Shown here: in pieces, positions 8,196 through 17,642 of the stretch | How positions within the stretch are numbered: the first letter of the stretch is position 1 | Layout: each line of letters begins with the position of its first letter | Source: JBJHAX01 sp050480705 | GTDB lineage: Bacteria; Actinomycetota; Nitriliruptoria; Nitriliruptorales; Nitriliruptoraceae | DNA: 64,000 nt | Reading direction: 5' to 3' | NCBI GenBank assembly: GCA_050480705.1 | Contig: JBJHAX010000008.1 | Span: forward strand, 1-64,000 | Made by a program: the position numbers and the translations under genes | Notes under the pieces: model-generated | What the model was told of the DNA's origin: nothing | Database searches by the model: none | Seen by the model: the letters and a program-made list of their open reading frames with translations, nothing else

Positions 8196-9308
8196 ATGGA
8201 CCCTTCGACGAGCTCCGAGATCGCCGCGGCGACGCCGTCCGAGCAGGGCGCGCTGCTCGATGATGAGGAACTCGACGCGTTGGTCGGCCCGACACCGCCG
8301 CCGCTCGAGGACGCGGCCGGGCGGATACGCCTGTCGTTCAGCCGCATCGACATGTACGAGAACTGCCCGCGCCGCTTCCGCTACGCCTACATCGACCGTC
8401 TGCCCGGCAAGCCGAGTCCTGCGCTCTCGTTCGGCTCCTCGGTCCACGCAGCACTCGAGGAGTTCTACGACCGTAAGTTGCCGGATTGTCCCACCGAAGA
8501 TGAACTGCTCGACCTGCTCTACGAGCACTGGGACTCGAGCGGATTCGAGGCGCTGCCTCGTGACGAACAGGTCGCCTACTACCGGCATGCCCAGCAGACG
8601 CTTCGCCGCTACCACCGTCGCATCGCCGGCGAGTACCGGCTGCCCGTCACGACCGAGGCGTGGTTCGAGCTGCCGTTCGATGACATCGCCGTCGTGGTGG
8701 GGTCGATCGACCGGGTCGACAGCGATGACGATGGGCAACTCCACGTCGTCGATTACAAGACCAGTCGGCGAGCACAGCCACGACAGCGCGTGGAACGGTC
8801 GCTGCAACTGGCCATCTACGCGCTCGCGTGCGAGCATCTGTTCGGACGCCTGCCCAGCACCGTCGCGCTCGACTTCGTCGTCGCGGATGCGACCGTGCGT
8901 GTGCCGGTCGAGGACATGGACCTCGATGCGGTGCCGGGTCGCGTTCGTGCTGCGGCGGAATCCATCCGCGCGGGACAGTTCGCGCCGACACCCAACCGCC
9001 TGTGCGACTGGTGCGACTACCGGCCTTTGTGTCCCGCCTGGCCCGAGGAGCACGACGGCGACGGACTCGGACCTGCGACAGCACGGCTGGACGAGCTTCG
9101 TCGGCGTCTTGGCCGCGAGGCTCGCGAACTGCGCGAACTCGAGGCGGGCATCACACGGTTGCGTGAGGAGATCGACCAGCAGGGGGAGCCGTCCACGGCG
9201 AGCGCGGCGGGACAAGCGCACCGGTCGGGGCAGCCGGGTGGCGAGGAACGCTCGGGCGATCCGCAGCCTGACGATCCACAGCCCGACGGTAGCCTCGACG
9301 AGTCGTAG
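8196..9308 (+). CDS. RecB-like PD-(D/E)XK nuclease with Fe-S cluster
   Basis: 370 residues. It has the layout of the RecB-family exonuclease domain: LSFSRIDMYENCPRRFRY with the first cluster cysteine (Cys57), FGSSVHAALEEFY, a catalytic core with GSIDRVD and VVDYKTS, then QLAIYALA, and a C-terminal cysteine triplet CDWCDYRPLC (near residues 269-278). Four cysteines of this spacing bind a 4Fe-4S cluster in AddB/Cas4/RecB-type nucleases. There is no helicase domain, so it is a stand-alone DNA nuclease, probably for repair. The C-terminal 90 residues are a coiled-coil (RLDELRRRLGREARELREL) and a disordered tail. Confidence 0.85.
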   Translation: MDPSTSSEIAAATPSEQGALLDDEELDALVGPTPPPLEDAAGRIRLSFSRIDMYENCPRRFRYAYIDRLPGKPSPALSFGSSVHAALEEFYDRKLPDCPTEDELLDLLYEHWDSSGFEALPRDEQVAYYRHAQQTLRRYHRRIAGEYRLPVTTEAWFELPFDDIAVVVGSIDRVDSDDDGQLHVVDYKTSRRAQPRQRVERSLQLAIYALACEHLFGRLPSTVALDFVVADATVRVPVEDMDLDAVPGRVRAAAESIRAGQFAPTPNRLCDWCDYRPLCPAWPEEHDGDGLGPATARLDELRRRLGREARELRELEAGITRLREEIDQQGEPSTASAAGQAHRSGQPGGEERSGDPQPDDPQPDGSLDES

Positions 9309-9333
9309 GGAGCTCGCGGCGAGGAGGCGTGCG

Positions 9334-9768
9334 ATGGCCGAACGCGTGGAGGACGGCATCCACATCGACGCCCCCGTCGACACGGTGCACGCCGTCATAC
9401 TCGCCGTCGAGGACTATCCGTCGTGGGCCAATGGTGTCCGCTCCGTCGACGTTCTCGACCACGACGACGCCGGTCGTGCCGCACAGGCACGTTTCGTGGT
9501 CGACACGCCGTTGGGTCCGGTCGGCTACACCGTCGCCTACACCTATGGCGAGACAGAAGTGAGCTGGCAGCTCGTCGAAGGCGAGATGTTGTCGCGTCTC
9601 GACGGTTCGTATTCGCTGACGGCCCGAGACGGGGGAACGGCTGTCCAGGGAACACTCGACGTCGCGGTCGACCTGCCCGTTCCCGCGTCGGTGACCCGCA
9701 AGGCCGCAATCTCGATCGTCGAACGTGCGCTGGCGAGCCTCAAACAGCGCGTCGAGGCAGCTCCGTGA
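9334..9768 (+). CDS. SRPBCC-family (polyketide cyclase/dehydrase-like) protein
   Basis: 144 residues with the START-like helix-grip pattern: an opening strand HIDAPVDTVHAVI, the aligned VEDYPSWANGVRSVDVLD, a central beta sheet, and a long final helix RKAAISIVERALASLKQRVE. These proteins bind hydrophobic small ligands in a cavity; several actinobacterial relatives have no known ligand. Start ATG at 9334 is preceded by GAGGAGG. The stop overlaps the GTG of the next gene. Confidence 0.75.
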   Translation: MAERVEDGIHIDAPVDTVHAVILAVEDYPSWANGVRSVDVLDHDDAGRAAQARFVVDTPLGPVGYTVAYTYGETEVSWQLVEGEMLSRLDGSYSLTARDGGTAVQGTLDVAVDLPVPASVTRKAAISIVERALASLKQRVEAAP

Positions 9769-10103
9769 GCGCGCCGCGCGACGAGGCTGACACGGCCTAT
9801 TTCACGTTGCTGCGTGCGCGCGACGAACTGGACCTCCTGCGCCGCTACCGCGACTATCTCGAGGATGAACGCCGCCGGCTCGTCAGGTTCGCCAGCGAAG
9901 GTCGGGCCTTGGCCGACAGTGTCGCTGCAGCGTCCCGACGCGCCCTGCGCCACACCGATGACCCGCTCGACAAGGCGGTCGCGACGCGCCGGGCCGTCAT
10001 CGATGACGAGCTTTCTCGGCTTCCCCAGCGGGAAGCTGCAGCAGCGGCGTTCGTCGACGAGTGCGAACGCCGCCACAGTCAGCTGCGCACACGCGGCACC
10101 TAG
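9765..10103 (+). CDS. Coiled-coil protein of unknown function
   Basis: 112 residues, almost entirely helical and charged (LLRARDELDLLRRYRDYLED; RRAVIDDELSRLPQREAAAAA). No signal peptide or known motif. The GTG start overlaps the SRPBCC stop and the stop lies 2 bp before the next ATG, so it is the middle gene of a tight three-gene run. Function unknown; the coupling suggests partnership with a neighbour. Confidence 0.55.
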   Translation: MSAPRDEADTAYFTLLRARDELDLLRRYRDYLEDERRRLVRFASEGRALADSVAAASRRALRHTDDPLDKAVATRRAVIDDELSRLPQREAAAAAFVDECERRHSQLRTRGT

Positions 10104-10105
10104 AG

Positions 10106-10387
10106 ATGTACCGGGACGATCCGCTCGACGACGAGTTCGAACTGCGTGCCATCATCGGTGACCCGGCAGCCGACGCCATCGCGGCCGATCCGTCCGCGCG
10201 CGGCATGGAAGCTGCGCTCGACGTTCTGCGTGTGCTGCAGGGGTGGGCCGACGAGGATGCGATCGCGGCCTGGTTCGTGCGGTCACAGCGTCGGCTCGAC
10301 CAGCGCAGCCCCGTCGAAGCACTCGCCGCTGGTGATTACGAAGACGTCGAGGATGCTGCGCGCGCCTGGATCGCGGCACAGGCGTGA
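10106..10387 (+). CDS. ParS/MbcA/Xre-type antitoxin-like domain protein (DUF2384-like)
   Basis: 93 residues. The C-terminal half (AAWFVRSQRRLDQRSPVEALAAGDYEDVEDAARAW) resembles the toxin-binding domain of Xre/MbcA/ParS antitoxins, in which a W..tpn..L.gr.Pl.lL pattern is followed by V...L. The N-terminal part is acidic and lacks an obvious helix-turn-helix. Known relatives are encoded beside RES-domain toxins; no RES gene is seen next to it. Start ATG 10106, 2 bp after the upstream stop. Family placement is by pattern only and is uncertain. Confidence 0.5.
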   Translation: MYRDDPLDDEFELRAIIGDPAADAIAADPSARGMEAALDVLRVLQGWADEDAIAAWFVRSQRRLDQRSPVEALAAGDYEDVEDAARAWIAAQA

Positions 10388-10462
10388 GCATCGCGGCGAC
10401 CGGCGCCTGCGGCGACGGGGTACGCTGCTCCGCGCATCCTTCCCACCGAGGTCGTTACGCCC

Positions 10463-10768
10463 ATGCCCAACGGTCACGTCAAGGTCTTCCATCCCGAACA
10501 CAGCTACGGCTTCATCGTCGCATCTGACGGCGTCGAGTTGCACGTCAAGGGTGATGCCGTGCAGGGCGGCGCACTCAGCGCTGGCGACGGGGTCGAGTTC
10601 GAGATCGCGGACTCCGAACGCGGACGGCCCTCGGCAGTCAACGTCAAGGTCGTGCAGAAGGCGCCCGACGACAGTCCGGCCGGGCGCACGATGGCGCCGC
10701 CACCGAGCTGGGAAGAGCTCGAGGACCGCGAACGCCAGCGCCGCATGGCTCGACGTCGGCGGCGCTGA
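10463..10768 (+). CDS. Cold-shock-domain nucleic-acid-binding protein
   Basis: 101 residues. Residues 3-63 form a CspA-like OB fold: GHVKVFHPEHSYGFIV with the RNP1-like YGFI motif, then a degenerate RNP2 (ELHVKGDAV) and a closing strand VNVKVVQK. Aromatic residues of classic CspA RNP2 (VFVHF) are replaced, so nucleic-acid binding may be weaker. The last 25 residues are an extra tail ending in a basic patch (RQRRMARRRRR), absent from the short 67-residue CspA type. Confidence 0.75.
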   Translation: MPNGHVKVFHPEHSYGFIVASDGVELHVKGDAVQGGALSAGDGVEFEIADSERGRPSAVNVKVVQKAPDDSPAGRTMAPPPSWEELEDRERQRRMARRRRR

Positions 10769-10795
10769 CGCTCCACGGCCACGACGGCTTCGACC

Positions 10796-11092
10796 ATGGC
10801 TCCCACGGCCGCTCCGACGCGGGAACGCGACGAGACGACCGAACACGACCTGGCACCGGACGCTCCCTGGAACGTCATCGTCTGGGACGATCCGGTGAAC
10901 CTGATGTCCTACGTCGTCTACGTCTTCCGCAAAGTCTTCGGCTACACCGAGCCGATAGCGCGCAAGCTCATGCTGCAGGTGCACAACGAGGGGCGCGCGC
11001 TGGTCGCGACCGAACCGCGGGAACGTGCGGAGATGTACGTCGGTCAACTCCATGCGCACGGGCTGCATGCGACGATGCAGCGTGATTCGTGA
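10796..11092 (+). CDS. clpS: ATP-dependent Clp protease adaptor ClpS
   Basis: 98 residues. ClpS binds N-degron substrates bearing bulky hydrophobic N-terminal residues and hands them to ClpAP or ClpCP. The core is WNVIVWDDPVNLMSYVVYVF followed by KVFGYTEPIARKLMLQVHNEGRAL, holding the conserved Asp-Asp substrate pocket and the V.NEGRA motif. Its last codons overlap the GTG of the DUF2017 gene, the usual actinobacterial pairing. The aat gene in the same window supplies the other half of a bacterial N-degron route. Confidence 0.92.
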   Translation: MAPTAAPTRERDETTEHDLAPDAPWNVIVWDDPVNLMSYVVYVFRKVFGYTEPIARKLMLQVHNEGRALVATEPRERAEMYVGQLHAHGLHATMQRDS

Positions 11093-11595
11093 GCCGGCAC
11101 GTCCGGCGGACCGCACGCGGGATCCAGCTCGTCCTCGACCCGATGGAAGTCGACCTGTTGCGCACGTTGCGCCAAGGCCTCGACGAGGCGCTCACATCGC
11201 CGAGCTCGTCGGATCCGGTCGTCCAACGCCTGTTTCCCAGCGCCGTCGACGGTGACGAACAGACCGACGAGGAGGTCCGTGACCTTCTGCGCGATGACCT
11301 GCTCGCCCAGCGCCGGCACGGACTCGACGCGTTGGACACCCTGCTCGACCGCGGAGCACGCCACCGTGGCCAGATCCGTTTCGATCTGCGCGACGACGAG
11401 CCCCATCTCGTGCTCGGAGTCCTCAACGACGTGCGTCTCGCGCTGGGCGCACGCATCGGCATCGAAGACCTGGACCGTGCGTCGGTCGAGGAGGACGACC
11501 CGCTGGCGGCGCGGCTCGCGATAATCGACCACCTGGCCTGGATCCAGGAGCAACTCATCGCAGCCATCGACCCCGAAGCCGTGGGCGAGCCGTAG
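11089..11595 (+). CDS. DUF2017-family protein, ClpS partner gene
   Basis: 168 residues, four-base overlap with clpS. It opens RTARGIQLVLDPMEVDLLRTL, typical of DUF2017, and ends in LAIIDHLAWIQEQLIAAI. The family is nearly always encoded next to clpS in Actinomycetota; its biochemical role is unknown, though the linkage suggests Clp-dependent proteolysis. Mostly helical and acidic; no membrane segment. It converges on murJ with a 13-bp gap. Confidence 0.85.
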   Translation: MSRHVRRTARGIQLVLDPMEVDLLRTLRQGLDEALTSPSSSDPVVQRLFPSAVDGDEQTDEEVRDLLRDDLLAQRRHGLDALDTLLDRGARHRGQIRFDLRDDEPHLVLGVLNDVRLALGARIGIEDLDRASVEEDDPLAARLAIIDHLAWIQEQLIAAIDPEAVGEP

Positions 11596-11608
11596 GCGTC
11601 GCCGTTGG

Positions 11609-13276
11609 TCAGCTGGCTGACGAACGCAACAATGCGAGCGCATCGGGCACGCGTCGCATCCGGGTGACCGCGAGATAGACGGCGCCCATCGCGGCGAGCG
11701 TCACGATTCCCGTCTGGCGTGGGCTGAAGGCGAACATTCCGGCAGTGGCGCGTGTCGCCATGCCAGCCACCGCGCAGAAGGTTGCGGCCAGCAGCAGGGC
11801 GTTTCGATGTGACCCGAACAGGCGGGGTGTACCGAACGAACCGCGCACACGGCGGCGCAGGAGCACGACCTCGAGCCAGGCTCCTGCGCCCGCTCCGAAC
11901 GCCAGACCTGCAGCTCCCATACGCATCAGATTGTCGGGGCCGATCCGGTCGACGGGCGCTGCGACGCCGAAGCCGACCTCACCGACGATCTCGAAGCCCG
12001 TCTGTGCGGCGCGAACCGCGTCCAGGGGCATCATGAGCGTGATCCCGACCAACGCAGCCACGGCGACGCGCACGAGCGCGTACGTCGCCGGGGACCGTGC
12101 ATCGCCGACCCCGTAGAGAACCGACTGCAGCAGCCGCGAACCAGCACTCGCTGGAAGGGCCAGGCCGTACACAGCCAGGATGGTCCCGACCTGCACGACC
12201 GCGTCGGCGTCGAAACGCCCGCCCGCGAAAACGGTCGCGACCACCAGGTCGCCGGCGACGACGAAGGCCACGGTTGCGGGCACCACGAAGAAGGCGACAC
12301 GTCCAAGGCCTGCGTCGAGGCGTGCGAGCACGTCGCCACGCTGGGTCGTGTTCATGGTCGACAGGGCGGGAAGTTCGGATGCGGCGACACTCATTCCGAA
12401 CAGTGCGACGGGCAGCAGGTAGAGGACCTGTGCGTAGCCCAGCGCTGCAACGGCACCGAAGGCGAGCAGCGAGGCGGCGAAGAGGTCGACATACGCTGAC
12501 AGTTGCACCCCGCCACGTCCGGTGAGGACCTGACCGAATCGACGTACGACGTCACCGACACCCGGTGTGTGCAGCGCAAGGCTCAGGTGAAGGCCACGCG
12601 TCAGCCGCAGCACCGTGGGCAGCTGCACGGCGAACTGCAGGACCGAGCCGACCAACGCCCCCCATGCCATCGCGACGGCCAGGTCGGCCACGGCGACGGT
12701 GACCAGGGCCGCAGTGACGAGCGCAGCGATGATCGCGACGTTCCACAGCGCGGGCGCGACGTAGGCGAGAAAGAACCGCCGGTGCGAGTTGAGGATTGCC
12801 AGGCACCACGCTGACAGCACGAGCAGCCCGACACCCGGGGTGACGATACGAACCAGCGTGACCGTCAACTCGAAACGCTGCGTTCCGGGAACGAAACCCC
12901 ACGCGAGGACACGCGTGATCGGTTCGGCGAACGTCACGGTGAGTGCCACCACCAGCGAGACCACGACGAGCAGCAGGCCCGCGATGGCGCCTGCGAGGCG
13001 TCCGGCATCCTCGGGGCGCCGTTCGGCGAGCAGCTTGCTGTACACGGGCACGAACGCCGCGGAGAGGACACCTTCGCCGAGAAGATTCTGCAGGAGGTTG
13101 GGGACCCGCAGCGCGGCCCGGAACGCTTCGGCTCCGACACCGGTGCCCAGCCAGCGTGCGGTTGCGATCTCGCGCACCAGGCCCATCGTGCGCGACAGGA
13201 AGATCCCGGCGGCGACCGCGGACGAACCCCGTCGCAGCTCGGCGCCTGGATCGCTCCCTGCGTCGGAATCGCTCAC
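11609..13276 (-). CDS. murJ: Lipid II flippase MurJ (MviN)
   Basis: 555-residue polytopic membrane protein of the MOP superfamily, about 14 helices, that moves lipid II across the membrane for peptidoglycan synthesis. Signatures: FLSRTMGLVREIATARWLG near the N-terminus, then AFRAALRVPNLLQNLLGEG and LSAAFVPVYSKLL, all classic MurJ. The GTG at 13276 is chosen because residues upstream are arginine-rich shadow sequence. No fused pseudokinase domain as in mycobacterial MviN. It converges with the DUF2017 gene and lies 35 bp downstream of the exonuclease gene on the same strand. Confidence 0.88.
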   Translation of the reverse strand: MSDSDAGSDPGAELRRGSSAVAAGIFLSRTMGLVREIATARWLGTGVGAEAFRAALRVPNLLQNLLGEGVLSAAFVPVYSKLLAERRPEDAGRLAGAIAGLLLVVVSLVVALTVTFAEPITRVLAWGFVPGTQRFELTVTLVRIVTPGVGLLVLSAWCLAILNSHRRFFLAYVAPALWNVAIIAALVTAALVTVAVADLAVAMAWGALVGSVLQFAVQLPTVLRLTRGLHLSLALHTPGVGDVVRRFGQVLTGRGGVQLSAYVDLFAASLLAFGAVAALGYAQVLYLLPVALFGMSVAASELPALSTMNTTQRGDVLARLDAGLGRVAFFVVPATVAFVVAGDLVVATVFAGGRFDADAVVQVGTILAVYGLALPASAGSRLLQSVLYGVGDARSPATYALVRVAVAALVGITLMMPLDAVRAAQTGFEIVGEVGFGVAAPVDRIGPDNLMRMGAAGLAFGAGAGAWLEVVLLRRRVRGSFGTPRLFGSHRNALLLAATFCAVAGMATRATAGMFAFSPRQTGIVTLAAMGAVYLAVTRMRRVPDALALLRSSAS

Positions 13277-13311
13277 CAGCGGCCTCGACGGGGGTGTGGA
13301 CGTCGCGGAGC

Positions 13312-14187
13312 CTACTGGCCGGTTCCTGTCGCTGTGAAGCGGTCCACGAGCCGTTGCACGCCGATCTCGCGTGCCCAGTCGACGCTGTCGTCGCCCACGC
13401 CGGTCCAACGCAGGTCATCGAGCGTCTCTTCGAGCACGACGTCGGTGCGAAGCGTCGCCAGCTCGCGATACAACAGCGCATCCTCGCGGTGTTCGCTCAG
13501 TGTGGCGGCTGCGCGCGCGGCGCCCCGGACGTCGACGTCCCAGGCGCCGGGGTCCGCAGGTATGTCGTCGAGATGGTGGTAGCGCGTCAGCAGCGCGGAG
13601 GCCGTGGTTGCTCCGATGCCCGGCACACCCGGGATGCCGTCGGCGCTGTCGCCGACGAGCGCGAGCAGGTCGGGCACCGAGGCCGGTGGCACGCCCAGTC
13701 GGGCGACGACACCGTCGGCGTCGAACTCGCGTTCGCGGGCCCGGTCGACCTGGACGACCCGCCGGCCCCGCACCACCTGGCCGAGGTCCTTGTCGGGGGT
13801 GAAGACGCGGACCTGGTCGACGTCGTCGGCAAAGCGGGCAGCGGCGCTAGCCAACGCGTCGTCGGCCTCGAACTCATCCATCGACCAGACGGTCATCCGG
13901 AGTGCGCGCACGGCCTGTTCGACCCGATCGAACTGTGCGAGCAGTGCCTTGTCGACGCCCGAGGAGTCCTTGTAGCCGGCGAACATGCGGTTGCGGAAGC
14001 TCTCGATCGGATTGTCGAACGCGACCGCGATATGGCTGACCTGCTCGTGGGCGCACAATGCGAGCAGCGAGTCCACGAGGCCCACCGTCGCTTTGACGTC
14101 ATGGCCGTCCGGGTCGAGACGGGACGGCCGCCGCGAATGATGCGCACGGAACAGCTCGTAGGTTCCGTCGATGAGGTGCACACGCAC
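13312..14187 (-). CDS. 5'-3' exonuclease (DNA polymerase I-type nuclease domain)
   Basis: 291 residues, a stand-alone version of the Pol I 5'-nuclease domain. It opens VHLIDGTYELFRAHH, then HIAVAFDNPIESFRNRMFAGYK, FEADDALASAA and VFTPDKDLGQVV (acidic metal site), followed by the helix-3-turn-helix DGIPGVPGIGATTASALL. It degrades 5' flaps or RNA primers in replication and repair. GTG 14187 has GAGG nine bases upstream; GTG 14181 is possible. It is divergent from aat, with 77 bp between starts. Confidence 0.88.
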   Translation of the reverse strand: MRVHLIDGTYELFRAHHSRRPSRLDPDGHDVKATVGLVDSLLALCAHEQVSHIAVAFDNPIESFRNRMFAGYKDSSGVDKALLAQFDRVEQAVRALRMTVWSMDEFEADDALASAAARFADDVDQVRVFTPDKDLGQVVRGRRVVQVDRAREREFDADGVVARLGVPPASVPDLLALVGDSADGIPGVPGIGATTASALLTRYHHLDDIPADPGAWDVDVRGAARAAATLSEHREDALLYRELATLRTDVVLEETLDDLRWTGVGDDSVDWAREIGVQRLVDRFTATGTGQ

Positions 14188-14264
14188 GTGTTGGAGCCTC
14201 GAGACGAGTGCAGGGACGATAGCGCCGGTGGATGTGGGCGCGTAGGGTCCATTGCGGAGGATGC

Positions 14265-15041
14265 ATGGTCCACGAGTCGGTGTCGACGCCATCGCCTGTG
14301 TCGAGCGCCATCCCGGCGGTCGAGCGGATCCTCGCACGCGCACCGCGTCCGGTGCCCGCACCCGTCTGGCTCATGCCCGATCCCCAGACGGCCGACGAGG
14401 ATGGGGTCGTCGGCGTCGGCGCGGATCTCACCCCCGCCACACTGGTCGACGCGTACCGCCGCGGCATCTTTCCCTGGCCCCATCGGGGCATGCCGCTGCC
14501 ATGGTTCTCACCCGACCCGCGGGGCGTGATCGACGTCGACGGCGTGCATGTTTCGCGCAGCCTCGCGCGGCATCTCGCCAGGTGTGGTTGGACAACCACG
14601 ATTGACCGCGCTTTCGCCGACGTCGTCGACGGCTGTGCGCACAGGCCCGGCGAGGACGGGACCTGGATAACGCCGGAGATGCGCCGTGCGTACGGACGTC
14701 TTGCCCGGCTCGGGTGGGCTCACAGCCTCGAGGTGTGGGAGGGCGGAGAACTCGTGGGAGGCATCTACGGCGTCCAGGTCGGTGCAGTGTTCACCGGCGA
14801 GTCGATGTTCCATCGCCGTGCCGACGCCTCGAAGGTCGCGCTCGTCGATCTCGCGTCACGGTTCGGCGAGGCGGGTGGCCGCCTCATCGACGTGCAGATC
14901 ACCACACCCCACCTTTCGTCGATGGGAGCGCGTGACCTGCCGCGCGCGAGGTTCCTCCAGGCGCTGTCGGCGGCCAGCCGCAGCGATGTGCGCATGCGTG
15001 CCGACGAACTGCACGTCGCCAGGATCCCGTTGGGAGGATGA
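14265..15041 (+). CDS. aat: Leucyl/phenylalanyl-tRNA--protein transferase
   Basis: 258 residues. It transfers Leu or Phe from aminoacyl-tRNA to proteins with N-terminal Lys or Arg, creating substrates for ClpS. Signatures: GVGADLTPATLVDAYRRGIF, PWFSPDPRGVI, WITPEMRRAYGRLARLGWAH, then HSLEVWEGGELVGGIYGVQ and TGESMFHRRADASKVAL. ATG at 14265 follows GGAGG at 14256-14260; the longer frame upstream is not conserved-looking. An alpha-helical extension of ~30 residues precedes the core. It lies 3 kb from clpS. Confidence 0.93.
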   Translation: MVHESVSTPSPVSSAIPAVERILARAPRPVPAPVWLMPDPQTADEDGVVGVGADLTPATLVDAYRRGIFPWPHRGMPLPWFSPDPRGVIDVDGVHVSRSLARHLARCGWTTTIDRAFADVVDGCAHRPGEDGTWITPEMRRAYGRLARLGWAHSLEVWEGGELVGGIYGVQVGAVFTGESMFHRRADASKVALVDLASRFGEAGGRLIDVQITTPHLSSMGARDLPRARFLQALSAASRSDVRMRADELHVARIPLGG

Positions 15042-15195
15042 ACGGCGTCCACGTGGCGCGCGGGCGTCGCGTGCGGCACACTTCGAGGCACGGGACGCCG
15101 AGTCCGGCCCATCCCTCCTACGGCGACAGCGTGCGCACCTTCGTGCGCTGGATGGAATCGTCGGTGTCGCCACAGCATCAACGGAGTGAAGCGTG

Positions 15196-16500
<1,305 letters not shown>

Positions 16501-16669
16501 GCGCCCGGGCCAGACCTGCCCGGAATGTAGGCCGCACGACCGCACTTTCGCACGTGGACGATGTCGCGTAGCGTGGTAGGTGTTGGCAGTGTGTGCCGGA
16601 TCGACGTGTGTGTTGAAGATGTGTCCGGCTGCTGCCGATACGTACGGTGAGGCCGACGAGGAGCCCCGT

Positions 16670-17626
16670 GTGGTCAGATCGCCGCGCACCCTGATGGTGC
16701 TGGGCGTTCTCCTGCTGTCCGCAGTGGTGCTGGCGGGCAACGGTCTGCTGTCGAGTTCGCGTGCGTCCGCCCAGCAGGCCGGAGGTGACGCGACGGCGTC
16801 ACCGGCACGTATCGAAGAACTGCTAGAACGTCTCGACGAACTCGAACGTGTTCTGCCCGACAGCATCCTGCCGGTGTCGTTCTCGTACGATCGCCCGCTC
16901 GGAAACGCCACTGCCGGCGGTGACGCGCTCGAATTGCGCCGCCGGCTCGACCCCCTCGAGCAGGAGCTCCGTGACCTGTACGCGGCTGCCGACGACACGC
17001 GCCATCCGACCGCGGCGGCGATCGCGAAGGTCGCACGCGGCTGGCTCGACGTGTGGCAGGCCTCGCGCCTGCTCGCCGACGTCGAGTCGCACGACCTGGC
17101 GTTCCCGACCGACACCCGCACGCTCGACGGTGTTGCGACCGGCGCTGACGACGTGGTCCTGCTCGTCGAGTCAGCGATCGACCTCGTGCTCGACGGCCAT
17201 CGCAGGCACCTGGAGGGCTACGTCGAGTTGCGCCGTGCCGGCGACTCGACACCTGCCGGCCAGGCCCGCCTGGACAGCAGGGCCGCGGCCTCCGAGGACT
17301 TCGATGCGGACATACGCCCGCAACTGCTCGCGCTGCTGTCGAGACCATCGACGAGCGTGATCGCGACGTCTGACCGGTTCACCACCACCCAGCCGGGCGT
17401 GGCGCCACGTGCGTCCTCGCTCGAAGTCGTGTGCGTGGACCGTGACGCGCTGGCGCGTGCCGGTGGAACGCTCACCGACGAGTTGCGCGACGAACTGGCT
17501 TCCACGACCCGCGAGCGTGCCGACTGCCCGGACCCGATCGATGTCGACGATCCGGCTCACGCCATCGACGACGATGCGGACACCGACGAGGACGACGCGT
17601 CCGACGACGAGGACGCGCAAGACTGA
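16670..17626 (+). CDS. Exported or membrane-anchored protein of unknown function
   Basis: 318 residues. The N-terminus RSPRTLMVLGVLLLSAVVLAG is a signal peptide or anchor, followed by a Ser/Ala linker. The body is helical and charged (ARIEELLERLDELERVL; LRRRLDPLEQELRDLY), and the final ~35 residues are almost all D and E (a DEDDAS-type tail). Only a few cysteines. GTG 16670 sits 6 bp after GAGGAG. No family recognised. It converges on aspC with a 16-bp gap. The acidic tail could bind cations outside the membrane; that is speculation. Confidence 0.55.
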   Translation: MVRSPRTLMVLGVLLLSAVVLAGNGLLSSSRASAQQAGGDATASPARIEELLERLDELERVLPDSILPVSFSYDRPLGNATAGGDALELRRRLDPLEQELRDLYAAADDTRHPTAAAIAKVARGWLDVWQASRLLADVESHDLAFPTDTRTLDGVATGADDVVLLVESAIDLVLDGHRRHLEGYVELRRAGDSTPAGQARLDSRAAASEDFDADIRPQLLALLSRPSTSVIATSDRFTTTQPGVAPRASSLEVVCVDRDALARAGGTLTDELRDELASTTRERADCPDPIDVDDPAHAIDDDADTDEDDASDDEDAQD

Positions 17627-17642
17627 CCGGCGGGCCCGGCAG

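Noticed and set aside
7974..9398. 474-residue minus-strand open frame
   Set aside because: Opposite the phosphatase end and the RecB-like nuclease, which has catalytic and Fe-S motifs.
15042..15192. SAH riboswitch upstream of ahcY
   Set aside because: The leader lacks the conserved GAGGAGCGCUGC and CAGGCUCGG core.
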